A stretch of 64,000 nt of DNA from JAEUJM01 sp041908445 (GTDB lineage Bacteria > Actinomycetota > Acidimicrobiia > Acidimicrobiales > DATDAH01), in NCBI GenBank assembly GCA_041908445.1, contig JAYRFK010000049.1:1-64000 (forward strand), read 5' to 3'. The notes beneath the pieces are model-generated. The model saw only the letters and a program-made list of their open reading frames with translations, was not told the DNA's origin and did no database searches. Each line of letters begins with the position of its first letter. Position 1 is the stretch's first letter. Both the position numbers and the translations under genes were made by a program. Below, piece by piece: positions 52,411 through 60,966 of the stretch.

Positions 52411-53861
52411 CCCCCGAGCCGCGGGCCGTCACCGCGCCCGTCGAGGTCGACTCGTGCCGGGCGCCCTGGGTCTCGCTGCGGCTCTCGCCGAGCGGCGTGG
52501 TGCAGGCCTGCTGCGTCAACGACGAGTACGAGCTCGGCCGGATCGGCGAGACGTCGCTCTCGGCGATCTGGTGGGGCGAGCGCGCCGACGCCCTGCGCCG
52601 GGCGCTGGCCGCCGACGACTTCTCGCTCGGCTGCGCGGGCTGTGCCGTGCCGCGCGACGCCGGCCGGCGCGACCAGAGCCTCGCCGCCGACTACGACCAC
52701 CTCCCGCTCACCGGCACGCTCACCTGGCCCGTCCACCTCGAGCTCGCCCTGTCGAACACGTGCAACCTGCAGTGTGAGCAGTGCAACGGGGAGCTCTCGT
52801 CGGCCATCCGGGCCCAGCGTGAGGGCCGGCCGCCGCTGCGCTCGCCGTACGACGACGCGTTCTTCGCCGAGCTGGCCGAGTTCGTCCCGCACCTGCAGGC
52901 GGCGACGTTCATCGGCGGCGAGCCGTTCCTCGCCCGCGAAGCCCGCCGGGCCTGGGACCTGCTGCTGGCGCTCGACCGCCCGCCCGAGGTGTGGGTCACC
53001 ACGAACGGCACGGTCTGGGACGAGCGGGTCGAGCGGTACCTGCACGGCCTGCGGATGGGGGTCTCCCTGTCGATCGACGGTGTCCGGCCCGAGACGATCG
53101 CCGCCCTGCGGGTGGGAGCGGACCCCGACGTGCTGCTCGCCAACCGGGACCGCTTCCTGGCCGCGACCCGGAGCTACGGCCGCGGCTTCAAGCTGAACTT
53201 CTGCGTCATGCCGCAGAACTGGCGGGAGTTCCTGCCGTTCCTGCTCGAGGCCGACCGCCTGGACGTGCCGGTCTACGCCGCCCGGGTCCAGCGACCCGCC
53301 ACCCACAGCCTCTTCGAGCTCCCGGTGGCGGAGCTGGCCGAGGTCGTGGCCGCCCTCCGGGCCGAGGAGGCCGGGGCGGCCGCCCGCCTCGGCCGGAACC
53401 GCCGGGTGTGGGACGCGATGGTGGCCGAGCTCGCCGCCCACCTCTCGGCGCGGGAGCGGGACGGGGCCGAGGAGACGGCGGTCGCGGTGCCGTCGCCCCG
53501 CCGGGTCGTCGAGCAGGCCACCGCCGAGCTGGTCCGGCGCGAGGCCGAGCTCGCTGCGGAGGGGGGCGTGACACCGGCCCGCCTGGTCGTGCGCGACGGG
53601 CGGGTCGCCGAGGTCGCGGCCCCGCCCTGGTCGGCGTTCCTCCGGCTCGACCGGTGCGTCGGCGTCGCCCAGGAGGATCTGCTCTCGGCGGTGTCGACCG
53701 CAGTGGGGGCACCCGTCGAGCCCGAGCCCGTGCCGGGGGAGGAGGCGTGCTTCGGGGTCCGGTTCACCGCGCCCGACGCCGGCCGGCCGGTGCGCGTGCA
53801 CTCGCTCGCCGTCCACCGGGGCGCCAGCACGGTCGTCCTCGTGGGCCGGGTGGGCCCGTGA
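52407..53861 (+). CDS. Twitch-type radical SAM protein 3
   Basis: 484 residues. N-terminal auxiliary region: SCRAPWVSLRLSPSG, QACCVNDEYELGRIGE, GCAGC. Core: NT-C119-NLQ-C123-EQ-C126-NGE, FIGGEPFLAREARR, TTNGTVWDERVE, NFCVMPQNWREF. C-terminal ~100 residues are PAS-like (LVVRDGRVAEVAAPPWSAFL). Close to 55573 and 56976 in pattern (RSYG.GF.LNFC, RA...HSLF). GTG start overlaps the SGNH pseudoenzyme stop by 4 bases, tying radical SAM and SGNH functions to one mRNA. Ends 8 bases before the convergent 53869 gene. Confidence 0.83.
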   Translation: MTPEPRAVTAPVEVDSCRAPWVSLRLSPSGVVQACCVNDEYELGRIGETSLSAIWWGERADALRRALAADDFSLGCAGCAVPRDAGRRDQSLAADYDHLPLTGTLTWPVHLELALSNTCNLQCEQCNGELSSAIRAQREGRPPLRSPYDDAFFAELAEFVPHLQAATFIGGEPFLAREARRAWDLLLALDRPPEVWVTTNGTVWDERVERYLHGLRMGVSLSIDGVRPETIAALRVGADPDVLLANRDRFLAATRSYGRGFKLNFCVMPQNWREFLPFLLEADRLDVPVYAARVQRPATHSLFELPVAELAEVVAALRAEEAGAAARLGRNRRVWDAMVAELAAHLSARERDGAEETAVAVPSPRRVVEQATAELVRREAELAAEGGVTPARLVVRDGRVAEVAAPPWSAFLRLDRCVGVAQEDLLSAVSTAVGAPVEPEPVPGEEACFGVRFTAPDAGRPVRVHSLAVHRGASTVVLVGRVGP

Positions 53862-53868
53862 ACGTCCG

Positions 53869-55464
53869 TCAGGCCTCGGCCGCCGCCCAGTCCGGCGCCT
53901 CGTGGCTCCAGGCCGTGGCCGCGACCGAGCCGGTCACGACGCCGTCCTCGACCAGGGCGTAGGAGCACACCCGCAGGTAGGTGGGCGTGCCGTCGAGGTC
54001 GCGGTAGACGACGTGGCGGATCGAGACGCCGTCGACGACCTCGTCGCGCAGGGCCCGGACGTGGTCGCCGAAGCGCTCGCTCAGGCCGGCGGCCAGTTCG
54101 GGGAAGGGCCGACCGACGCAGTCGGCGGCGGGCACGCCGAGGAAGTGGGGCGCGTCGCCGGTGGCCACGGACCGGACGACGTCGTCCCGGTCGCAGCGGA
54201 CCACGGACACCTCGCACGGGGGCATCCGCCGCCGGGCCCGGTCCACGGCGGCGGCCTCGGTCATCGCCGCGCCCGCGCCCGAAGCCGACTTCAGGGTGAG
54301 GGGGACCGGGGCCGGCTCCTGCTGCTGGAAGTACACCGACCGTGGGGTGATGGATCGGTACGGCTGGTCGACCGGCGTGGCCGACGCCTCGGCCGCCGCC
54401 CGTTCGCTCCACGTGCGCAGGCGAGCGAGCTCGCTGACCCACAGGTCGTGGTTCGTCGACAGGTGGGCACGGCGGGTGGCGTCCTCGGCCTCGAGGGCGG
54501 CGAGCACCTCGTCGAACTCGGCCAGCGGGAGGTGGTACAGGCTGTACCGCGGGTGGATCACGGTGTTCACGAAGACCCGGCAGCCCCACTCGTCGGCGAA
54601 CTGCAGGTAGGCGCCGAACTCGTGCCAGTTCTGGCGCATGAGGCAGAACGTCAGGTCGAGGCTCGTGCCCCGCTCGGTCGTGTACGCCCGGTAGCGGGCC
54701 AGGTTCTCCATGAGCCGGTCGTAGGAGGCGCCCACGCGGATGGACTCGACGGTCTCGCGGGTGACGCCGTCGAGCGACACCGCCATCGACACCGGGAGGC
54801 GGTCGAGGATGCGCTCGACCCGCTCGTTCCACTGGGTGCCGTTGGTGGTGAGGTGGCACGCCACCGTCACCCCCTCCTCGACCATCAGGTCCATCACCCG
54901 CAGGGTCTCGGCGGCGAGGAAGGGCTCACCGCCGAGGAAGCGGGCCTCGTCGAGGTGGTGCAGGAAGGGCCGCAGGTCCTCGAAGAACTCGTCGTCGTAG
55001 GCGCGGGGGAGCGGGGCGCGCCCCTCCCGTCGGGAGCGGATCATGGACGACCACTCGCCGTTGCACATGACGCACTCGAGGTTGCAGGTGTTGCTGAGGG
55101 CGAGCTCCAGGCGGCGGGGCCACGCCGGGCGCCGCTCGGTCACGGCGAGCCCCTCGAAGCTGTGGAGGTAGGCCGACTCGGGGCGGTCGTCGTCGACCTG
55201 CCAGGCGCAGAAGCGACAGCCCCGCCCGAGGTCGTAGCCCTCCAGGGCGGCCCGCAGCGCCTCGGCCCGCGCGCCCTGCCAGATGGCGGGGAGGCGCTGG
55301 CGCGTGACGTTGCCGAGGGGGTGCTCGGTGTTCTGGCAGCAGGCCAGCACGTCGCCGTGGGGGTCCAGGTAGAGCGACGTGAACGGCGCGTAGCAGGCGG
55401 ACCGCACCGCCTTGCCCGTGAGGTCCCGGGCCCGGTCGAGCGCCTCAACCTGGTCGGGTCGCAC
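53869..55464 (-). CDS. Twitch-type radical SAM protein 4 with PAS domain
   Basis: 531 residues. Auxiliary region: ACYAPFTSLYLDPHG, ACCQNTEHPLGNVT, GCRFCAWQ. Core: NT-C127-NLE-C131-VM-C134-NGE, FLGGEPFLAAETLR, TTNGTQWNERVE. The C-terminal ~130 residues are the clearest PAS domain of the set (VRSVATGDAPHFLGVPAADCVG then a DLDGTPTYLRVCSYALVEDG hairpin). Closest to 42150-43694. GTG start has GGAGG 8 bases upstream and a TAGACT -10-like box near 55510, so it is leadered. Divergent from 55573. Confidence 0.84.
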   Translation of the reverse strand: MRPDQVEALDRARDLTGKAVRSACYAPFTSLYLDPHGDVLACCQNTEHPLGNVTRQRLPAIWQGARAEALRAALEGYDLGRGCRFCAWQVDDDRPESAYLHSFEGLAVTERRPAWPRRLELALSNTCNLECVMCNGEWSSMIRSRREGRAPLPRAYDDEFFEDLRPFLHHLDEARFLGGEPFLAAETLRVMDLMVEEGVTVACHLTTNGTQWNERVERILDRLPVSMAVSLDGVTRETVESIRVGASYDRLMENLARYRAYTTERGTSLDLTFCLMRQNWHEFGAYLQFADEWGCRVFVNTVIHPRYSLYHLPLAEFDEVLAALEAEDATRRAHLSTNHDLWVSELARLRTWSERAAAEASATPVDQPYRSITPRSVYFQQQEPAPVPLTLKSASGAGAAMTEAAAVDRARRRMPPCEVSVVRCDRDDVVRSVATGDAPHFLGVPAADCVGRPFPELAAGLSERFGDHVRALRDEVVDGVSIRHVVYRDLDGTPTYLRVCSYALVEDGVVTGSVAATAWSHEAPDWAAAEA

Positions 55465-55560
55465 CGCGATCCCCTCCGTCCATTGCTCGGCCTCCCCGGC
55501 GACGGGCCGAGTCTACGGAGCCGACCGCGGATCGGGTGATCGGCGGCGGGCCGCCCCTTG

Positions 55561-55566
55561 TACGAT
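55561..55566 (+). promoter_or_regulatory. -10 hexamer TACGAT
   Basis: Six bases before GTG 55573; sets the start of the 55573/56976 radical SAM pair. The 108-bp gap also holds the divergent promoter of 53869-55464. Confidence 0.6.
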
Positions 55567-55572
55567 CGCCTC

Positions 55573-56979
55573 GTGGATCCCCGCCACGACGAGGTGGCCT
55601 GCCTCGCGCCCCACGTGGCCCTGCGGTTCTCCCCCAACGGTGCCGTCCACGCCTGTTGCGTGAACGACGGGTTCCCGCTCGGCCGTGTGGGCGAGCAGTC
55701 GCTCCCGGCCATCTGGCAGGGCCGGCCGGTCGCCCGCCTCCGGGACGCACTCGACCGCGGGGACCACTCGCTCGGGTGCCGGGACTGCGGCGTCCAGCAC
55801 GCCGCCGGCCAGCGCCGGCACACCCACGCCGTGGCCTTCGACCGCTTCCCCCGGCCCGCACGGCCGCTGCCCTGGCCCAAGCGCGTGGAGTTCGCGCTGT
55901 CGAACGCGTGCAACCTCGAGTGCGTCATGTGCAACGGGGACCTGTCCTCCTCGATCCGCGCCCACGTCGAGGGCCGGCCGCCGCTGCCCCGGGCCTACGG
56001 GGATGCGTTCTTCGAGGAGCTGGCCCCCCTGCTCGCCCACGTCGAGGTGGCGGTCTTCATCGGGGGCGAGCCGTTCCTGTCACCGGAGTGCCGTCGGGTC
56101 TGGGACCTCCTCCTCGAGGCCGGGCTCGCCCCCGAGGTCCACGTGACCACCAACGGGACGATCTGGAACGACCGGGTCGAGCACTACCTGCGGGCACTGC
56201 GCATGAACGTGGCGATGAGCATCGACGGCGTGAGTGCCGCGGTGAACGAGTCGATCCGCGTCGGCTCCCGCCATGCGGAGGTGCTCGCGAACCGTGACCG
56301 CATCCTCGAGGTCACCCGATCGTACGGGGGCGGGTTCGGCCTCAACTTCTGCCTGCTGCGGCGCAACTGGCACGAGCTCGACGCGTTCCTCCAGGAGGCC
56401 GACCGCCTCGACGTGGACGTCCACGTCATCCCGGTCCACTACCCGCGCGCGGAGAGCCTGTTCGCCGCGCCCGCCGACGAGCTGCGTCGGGTCGTCGATG
56501 CGCTCGACGCGGCCACCGTCGTGCTCGGGCGCAACGCGGGCGTCCGGTCGGCGATGGTCGCGTCGCTCCGCGACCGACTCGAGCGACTCGAGCGGGGGAC
56601 CACGGTGACCATCACCACCGCCATCGAGGCCGAGGCGCTCGACGCGCTGCGGTCGCAACTGACGACGTGGGCCGGCCAGGAGCCCGTCGTGGTGCACGCG
56701 CCGCGCGGCGTGATCGCCGACGTCGAGGTCCCGCCCTGGGCGGGCCCGCTCGGGCTCGAAGGGTTCGAAGGTCGCCCGTTGGACTCGCTCGACGAGGAGC
56801 TGGCCCCCCGGTTGGGACCGAGGGTGAACCTCGAGATCGAGGGCGGGGACGCCGGCTACTACACCGTCCAGTACGACCACGATCAGCCGACCGGTGCGGT
56901 CACGTTCCGCAGCGTCGTCATCCCCGACTGGGGCGTGATGACCGCGACCCGGGCCGAGGCCCTGGCGGTGCGGTCGTGA
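55573..56979 (+). CDS. Twitch-type radical SAM protein 5
   Basis: 468 residues. Auxiliary region: ACLAPHVALRFSPNG, HACCVNDGFPLGRVGE, GCRDCGVQ. Core: NA-C113-NLE-C117-VM-C120-NGD, FIGGEPFLSPECRR, TTNGTIWNDRVE, NFCLLRRNWHEL. The C-terminal ~110 residues show the VEVPPWAGPLGLEGFEGRPL pattern of the divergent PAS-like tail. GTG start from the -10 box. GTGA overlap with the next radical SAM gene: two successive paralogues translated together may form a heterodimer or act in sequence. Confidence 0.83.
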   Translation: MDPRHDEVACLAPHVALRFSPNGAVHACCVNDGFPLGRVGEQSLPAIWQGRPVARLRDALDRGDHSLGCRDCGVQHAAGQRRHTHAVAFDRFPRPARPLPWPKRVEFALSNACNLECVMCNGDLSSSIRAHVEGRPPLPRAYGDAFFEELAPLLAHVEVAVFIGGEPFLSPECRRVWDLLLEAGLAPEVHVTTNGTIWNDRVEHYLRALRMNVAMSIDGVSAAVNESIRVGSRHAEVLANRDRILEVTRSYGGGFGLNFCLLRRNWHELDAFLQEADRLDVDVHVIPVHYPRAESLFAAPADELRRVVDALDAATVVLGRNAGVRSAMVASLRDRLERLERGTTVTITTAIEAEALDALRSQLTTWAGQEPVVVHAPRGVIADVEVPPWAGPLGLEGFEGRPLDSLDEELAPRLGPRVNLEIEGGDAGYYTVQYDHDQPTGAVTFRSVVIPDWGVMTATRAEALAVRS

Positions 56980-58517
56980 TCCCCGCCTGCCGGGCACCCA
57001 CGTCCGCCATGCACTTCTCGCTCACCGGTGACGTGCACGCGTGCTGCCAGAACGGTGCCTACTCCTACGGCAACGTCAACGAGCAGCGCCTGCGGGAGAT
57101 CTGGGTGGGGACGTCGCGGCGGGCCATGGCCGAGGACCTGCTCCACGGCCGGTACCCGACGGGGTGCGAGCTGTGCGAGGTCGAGCACGCCATCGGGAAC
57201 CGCCAGGCCACCCCGGCGCAGGCCTTCGACCACTTCCCGGCGGAGCCGGCGATCTGGCCCCGCCTGCTCGAGTTCACCCTCTCGAACCGCTGCAACCTCG
57301 AGTGCGTCCAGTGCAACGGCGACAACTCCTCCACCATCCGCGCCAGGCGGGAGGGCCGACCACCGCTGCCGTCGGCCTACGGCGCCGACTTCTTCGAGCA
57401 GCTCCCGCCGTTCCTCGAGCACGCCGAGGTGGTCTCGTTCCTCGGGGGCGAGCCGTTTCTCGCGCCCGAGGCCAAGCAGGTGTGGGAGCTGCTGCTCGCC
57501 GCGACCAACCGGCCGGTCGTCCGGGTCACGACGAACGCGACGGTGTGGAACGACGCGGTCGAACGGGTCGTGCACGGCCTGGCGATGCACGTCGCCGTCT
57601 CCATCGACGGCGCCACCGCGGCGACCTACGAGTCGATCCGCGTCGGCGCCCGGTTCGACCGGGTGGTGGCCAACCGGGACCGGTTCCTCGACGCCTGCCG
57701 GAGCTACGGCGGGATCCTCCACCTCAACTACTGCCTCATGCGGGCCAACTGGCACGAGCTCGGCCGGTTCCTCCTCGACGCCGACGCGCTCGACGTGGAC
57801 GGCAACGTCATCCCCGTGTTCGGGCCCTCGCAGCACAGCCTCTTCACGCTCGACCACGCCACGCTCGCGCCGATCGTCGCGGCACTCGAGGACGAGGACC
57901 GCAGGATCGGCGAGCGCCTCGACCGCAACCGGCCGGCGTGGTCGGCGACCCTGGCGCGCCTGCGGGCGCAGCTCGCGTCCTCCGACTTCGCCGAACGGCG
58001 GACTCGTCAACTCGTCCACATCCGCTCCCGCGAGGCCACCCGGCGGCAATTGCTCGACGGGCTCGTGGGTGCGCTCGGCGTGCACGTGTCCCGCGAGCGG
58101 CGCGCCGAGGTGGCCCGCCGTCGCCACGAGGAGTCGGAGCGGCTGCTCCGCATCGAGGCCGAGGCGCTGCGCTCGTGGTCGGGGCGACCGCCGATCGTCG
58201 TCGCCTTCGACGACGACGACGTGGTCACCTCGGTCGACGTGCCCGAGTGGGGTGGGGTGCTCGCGCCAGGTGACTGGGCGGGCCTGGACATCGCCGAGCT
58301 CGGTCGCGTGACCGAGGCACGGCTCGGTGCGGTCGAGCTCGGGCCGGTCGAGGACCGCTCGGACGGTGACGGCCTGCTCCTGGTCAACGAGTCGACGGTG
58401 GCGGCCGACGGTCGTCGGGCCCACTTCCGGACGGTGCAGGCCCCTGCGCTCGGTCGGATGTTGATCGCCTCGCCGGACCTCGGCGTGCCGGTGCCGGTGG
58501 GCGGCGGCGCCGGCTGA
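56976..58517 (+). CDS. Twitch-type radical SAM protein 6
   Basis: 513 residues. Auxiliary region begins at once: ACRAPTSAMHFSLTG, HACCQNGAYSYGNVNE, GCELCEVE. Core: NR-C106-NLE-C110-VQ-C113-NGDNSS, FLGGEPFLAPEAKQ, TTNATVWNDAVE (the usual NGT is NAT). A ~60-residue Arg/Glu-rich helical insert (RSREATRRQLLDGLVGALGV onward) precedes the PAS-like tail (VVAFDDDDVVTSVDVPEWGG), making it longer than protein 5. Ends 33 bases before the convergent 58551 gene. Confidence 0.83.
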   Translation: MIPACRAPTSAMHFSLTGDVHACCQNGAYSYGNVNEQRLREIWVGTSRRAMAEDLLHGRYPTGCELCEVEHAIGNRQATPAQAFDHFPAEPAIWPRLLEFTLSNRCNLECVQCNGDNSSTIRARREGRPPLPSAYGADFFEQLPPFLEHAEVVSFLGGEPFLAPEAKQVWELLLAATNRPVVRVTTNATVWNDAVERVVHGLAMHVAVSIDGATAATYESIRVGARFDRVVANRDRFLDACRSYGGILHLNYCLMRANWHELGRFLLDADALDVDGNVIPVFGPSQHSLFTLDHATLAPIVAALEDEDRRIGERLDRNRPAWSATLARLRAQLASSDFAERRTRQLVHIRSREATRRQLLDGLVGALGVHVSRERRAEVARRRHEESERLLRIEAEALRSWSGRPPIVVAFDDDDVVTSVDVPEWGGVLAPGDWAGLDIAELGRVTEARLGAVELGPVEDRSDGDGLLLVNESTVAADGRRAHFRTVQAPALGRMLIASPDLGVPVPVGGGAG

Positions 58518-58550
58518 TCGGGCGGCCCCGCCCCGTGGCCCGCCGTGGCC

Positions 58551-59750
58551 TCAGGGAGGCGTCGGCCGGGGTGGCGGCGAGATGCGGACGGGCACGCCCG
58601 CGCCGGTGTCGCCGCGGGCTGCGGCCTCGTCGCGCCAGGTGGCGACCTGGGTGTGCACGAAGCGCTCGAACACCTCCCGGTTGCCGCGGCACGCGTCGCC
58701 GGCGGGCCCCTCGGCGGGCTCGGGCAGGGCCTTGGCCGCCAGGGTGTCGTGGATGTGGCCCAGCTCCTCGGCGGTCAGGTTGTGCAGCGCGAGGTGCTCG
58801 GGGTAGCGGATGGTGTTGAACCAGAGGAACACGTTCCGCTCGCTGGCGAACCAGACGAAGTCGGCCATCTCGTCCCAGTTCACCCGCATGGGGTTGACCA
58901 TGACCGCGAGGTTCCGGCCGCCGGCCTGGCAGTAGCCCCGGTACTCCTCGAAGTTGGCCAGGACCTCGTCGAGGTCACCGTTGACCCGGATCTCGGCGTA
59001 GCGCTCCGGGATGAGCGAGTCGATGGAGAGGTTCACGTGCACGTTGCAGCGCTCCATCATCCGCCGGGCCTTGTCGTTGATGATGGTGCCGTTGGTGGCG
59101 ATGGTGATCTTGAGGTCGGGCCGGATCTCGGCGACCCGGTCCGCGATCTTGTGGACGATGGGCTGCATCAAGGGCTCGCCCCCGTTGAACCGCAGCTCCC
59201 GCAGGTGGGGGAGCAGCTCGGCGACCTGGTCCACGAAGGTGTCGTCGTAGGGGCTGACGAGCGGCGGCAGGTGGTCGCGGTTCCGGCGGATCTTCGACGA
59301 CAGCTGCCCCGAGCACATCACGCACTCGAGGTTGCACAGGTTGGAGAGCTCGAGCTCGAGCATGGTCGGCCACTCGCCGATCGGGTGGTCGTTGTCGTAG
59401 GCCGCCGCGAGCGGGAGGTTGCCCGTCTCCACGTTGTGCTCGCAGACCCCGCAGGCCTTCGGGAACCGGTGGTCCCGGTGGGCGGCACGGAGGTCCGTGA
59501 AGAGCCGTCCGTTCCAGATGTCGGCGATCGAGGTGTCCGGTGACCACCGGGGGGTCGACGGGGTGAAGTGCAACCAGCACGGCGCCACCTGGCCGTCGAC
59601 GGTGAAGTACAGGTTGGTGAGCGGGGCGTTGCACACGCTGTCCCGGTAGGGCGTGTCGCGCGACGCCTGCCACGCCGCGAGGGGATCCGTCGGCGCGCCC
59701 TCCGTGGCGTCGCGGCCCGCGGTCGGACGGCGACGCCGGCGGGCCAGCAC
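58551..59750 (-). CDS. Twitch-type radical SAM protein 7, short form
   Basis: 399 residues. Auxiliary region CNAPLTNLYFTVDGQVAPCWLH has PCW where the others have ACC, then IADIWNGRLF and KACGVCEHN. Core: NL-C139-NLE-C143-VM-C146-SGQLSS, FNGGEPLMQPIVHK, ATNGTIINDKARR. The PAS-like tail is missing. It is the most divergent of the seven and heads the minus-strand side of the cluster next to the glycosyltransferases, though transcribed after them. GTG 59750 is the best available start; no good Shine-Dalgarno. Confidence 0.8.
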   Translation of the reverse strand: MLARRRRRPTAGRDATEGAPTDPLAAWQASRDTPYRDSVCNAPLTNLYFTVDGQVAPCWLHFTPSTPRWSPDTSIADIWNGRLFTDLRAAHRDHRFPKACGVCEHNVETGNLPLAAAYDNDHPIGEWPTMLELELSNLCNLECVMCSGQLSSKIRRNRDHLPPLVSPYDDTFVDQVAELLPHLRELRFNGGEPLMQPIVHKIADRVAEIRPDLKITIATNGTIINDKARRMMERCNVHVNLSIDSLIPERYAEIRVNGDLDEVLANFEEYRGYCQAGGRNLAVMVNPMRVNWDEMADFVWFASERNVFLWFNTIRYPEHLALHNLTAEELGHIHDTLAAKALPEPAEGPAGDACRGNREVFERFVHTQVATWRDEAAARGDTGAGVPVRISPPPRPTPP

Positions 59751-59805
59751 CTGGGTGAGTCGGGGGGCGATGGGTCGCAGTGTAGGGAGGTCGGATCGGT
59801 GGCGG

Positions 59806-60966
59806 TCAGCCCTGGCTCACCGCTGCGAGGAGGCGGCGGGCGCCGACGCTGACGTCGTGGTGGCCGCGTGCCGCGTCGGTGCCGGCCTCGACCACCCGGC
59901 GGCGGCGCTCGGGATCGGTCACCAGTGCGGCCACCGCCTCGACCAGCGCGTCGACGTCGAGGTAGGGCACGGCGACCGCGGTCGCCCCCGCCGGGGAGTC
60001 CCGCAGCACGTTGTCGGTGCGCACCACGGCGGTACCGAGGCCCACCGCCTCGAACACGAGGAGGTCCGCCGGCTCGCGGCGCGTCGAGCACACGAGCACG
60101 TCCATGGCCGCGAGGAAGTCGAACGGCTTCGAACCGCTCACGATCGTGGTGAGGTCGTCGACGCCGGCGTTGCGCAGGTCGTGGCGCAACGGCCACAGGG
60201 CGCGCTCGTCGTCGTCCTCGGCCACCCAGAGGAAGCGGAGGGGGCGATCGGGGAGCCGGCGGCGCAGGGCCCAGGCCATCAGCACGAACTGCTCGGGCTC
60301 GGCCCACCAGTCGGGGGGCCCGAACGCGCCCACGACGAGATCGTCCTCGCCGACCCCGAGCTCGGCCCGCGTCGGCGGCTGGAGCGACACCAGCGGCCCC
60401 TGGACCCCGGCGGCGATCACGTAGTGGTGCACCACGATCCGGGAGCGGGCCACCCCGAGCTCACGGCAGAGGGCGTCGGCGATCTCGTCCGAGCCGGCCA
60501 CGAACACGTCGGCCCGCGCCGCGATCATGTCCCGGTCGGCGGCGCTCAGGCGGTCGCCGTCCAGCTCGGCCACGTCGTGGACGTGCACGACCGACCGGGC
60601 GCCGGGGCCCACGGCGAAGCCGAGGATGCGGGCGGCCTCGAGGCCGTTGACGTAGAGCAGGTCGGCGCGCCGGCGCTGGAGCACCCACCAGCGCAGCCGC
60701 AGGCTCTTGAGGGCGCCGGTGAGGCGGCGGAACCCGAGCACCTCGGCGACGCGGGCGGGCCGCCAGGCGTTGAGCTCGTCGAGCACCCGCACGGGGGCGA
60801 GCTCGGCGAACTGGTCGAGGAGGGGTCCCTCGTGCCAGGCGAGGACCTCGGTCTGCACGTCGGTCGAGAGCCGCAGCCACCGCAGCAGGTACAGCAGGAA
60901 CACCTGGCCGCTGCCCACGACCCCGTCGCGGGTCACGAACACGATGCGCTCGACGCCTAGATCCAC
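59806..60966 (-). CDS. Glycosyltransferase family 4-like protein
   Basis: 386 residues, GT-B fold. N-half: RIVFVTRDGVVGSGQVFLLYLLRWLR and ADLLYVNGLEAARI, then VVHVHDVAELDGD. C-half: VVGAFGPPDWWAEPEQFVLMA, FLWVAEDDDE, DVLVCSTRREPADLLVFEAVGLGTAVV, which matches the GT4 nucleotide-sugar site. The GTG start has GGGAG 9 bases upstream and overlaps the preceding gene by 10 bases. Last of at least four co-directional GTs. Donor and acceptor unknown. Confidence 0.82.
   Translation of the reverse strand: MDLGVERIVFVTRDGVVGSGQVFLLYLLRWLRLSTDVQTEVLAWHEGPLLDQFAELAPVRVLDELNAWRPARVAEVLGFRRLTGALKSLRLRWWVLQRRRADLLYVNGLEAARILGFAVGPGARSVVHVHDVAELDGDRLSAADRDMIAARADVFVAGSDEIADALCRELGVARSRIVVHHYVIAAGVQGPLVSLQPPTRAELGVGEDDLVVGAFGPPDWWAEPEQFVLMAWALRRRLPDRPLRFLWVAEDDDERALWPLRHDLRNAGVDDLTTIVSGSKPFDFLAAMDVLVCSTRREPADLLVFEAVGLGTAVVRTDNVLRDSPAGATAVAVPYLDVDALVEAVAALVTDPERRRRVVEAGTDAARGHHDVSVGARRLLAAVSQG

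Noticed and set aside
55465..55572. RiPP precursor peptide between radical SAM genes
   Set aside because: The gap holds two divergent promoters. The only short frame (12 codons from an ATG near 55483) overlaps the gene start and has no leader/core character. Other gaps in the cluster are too short.
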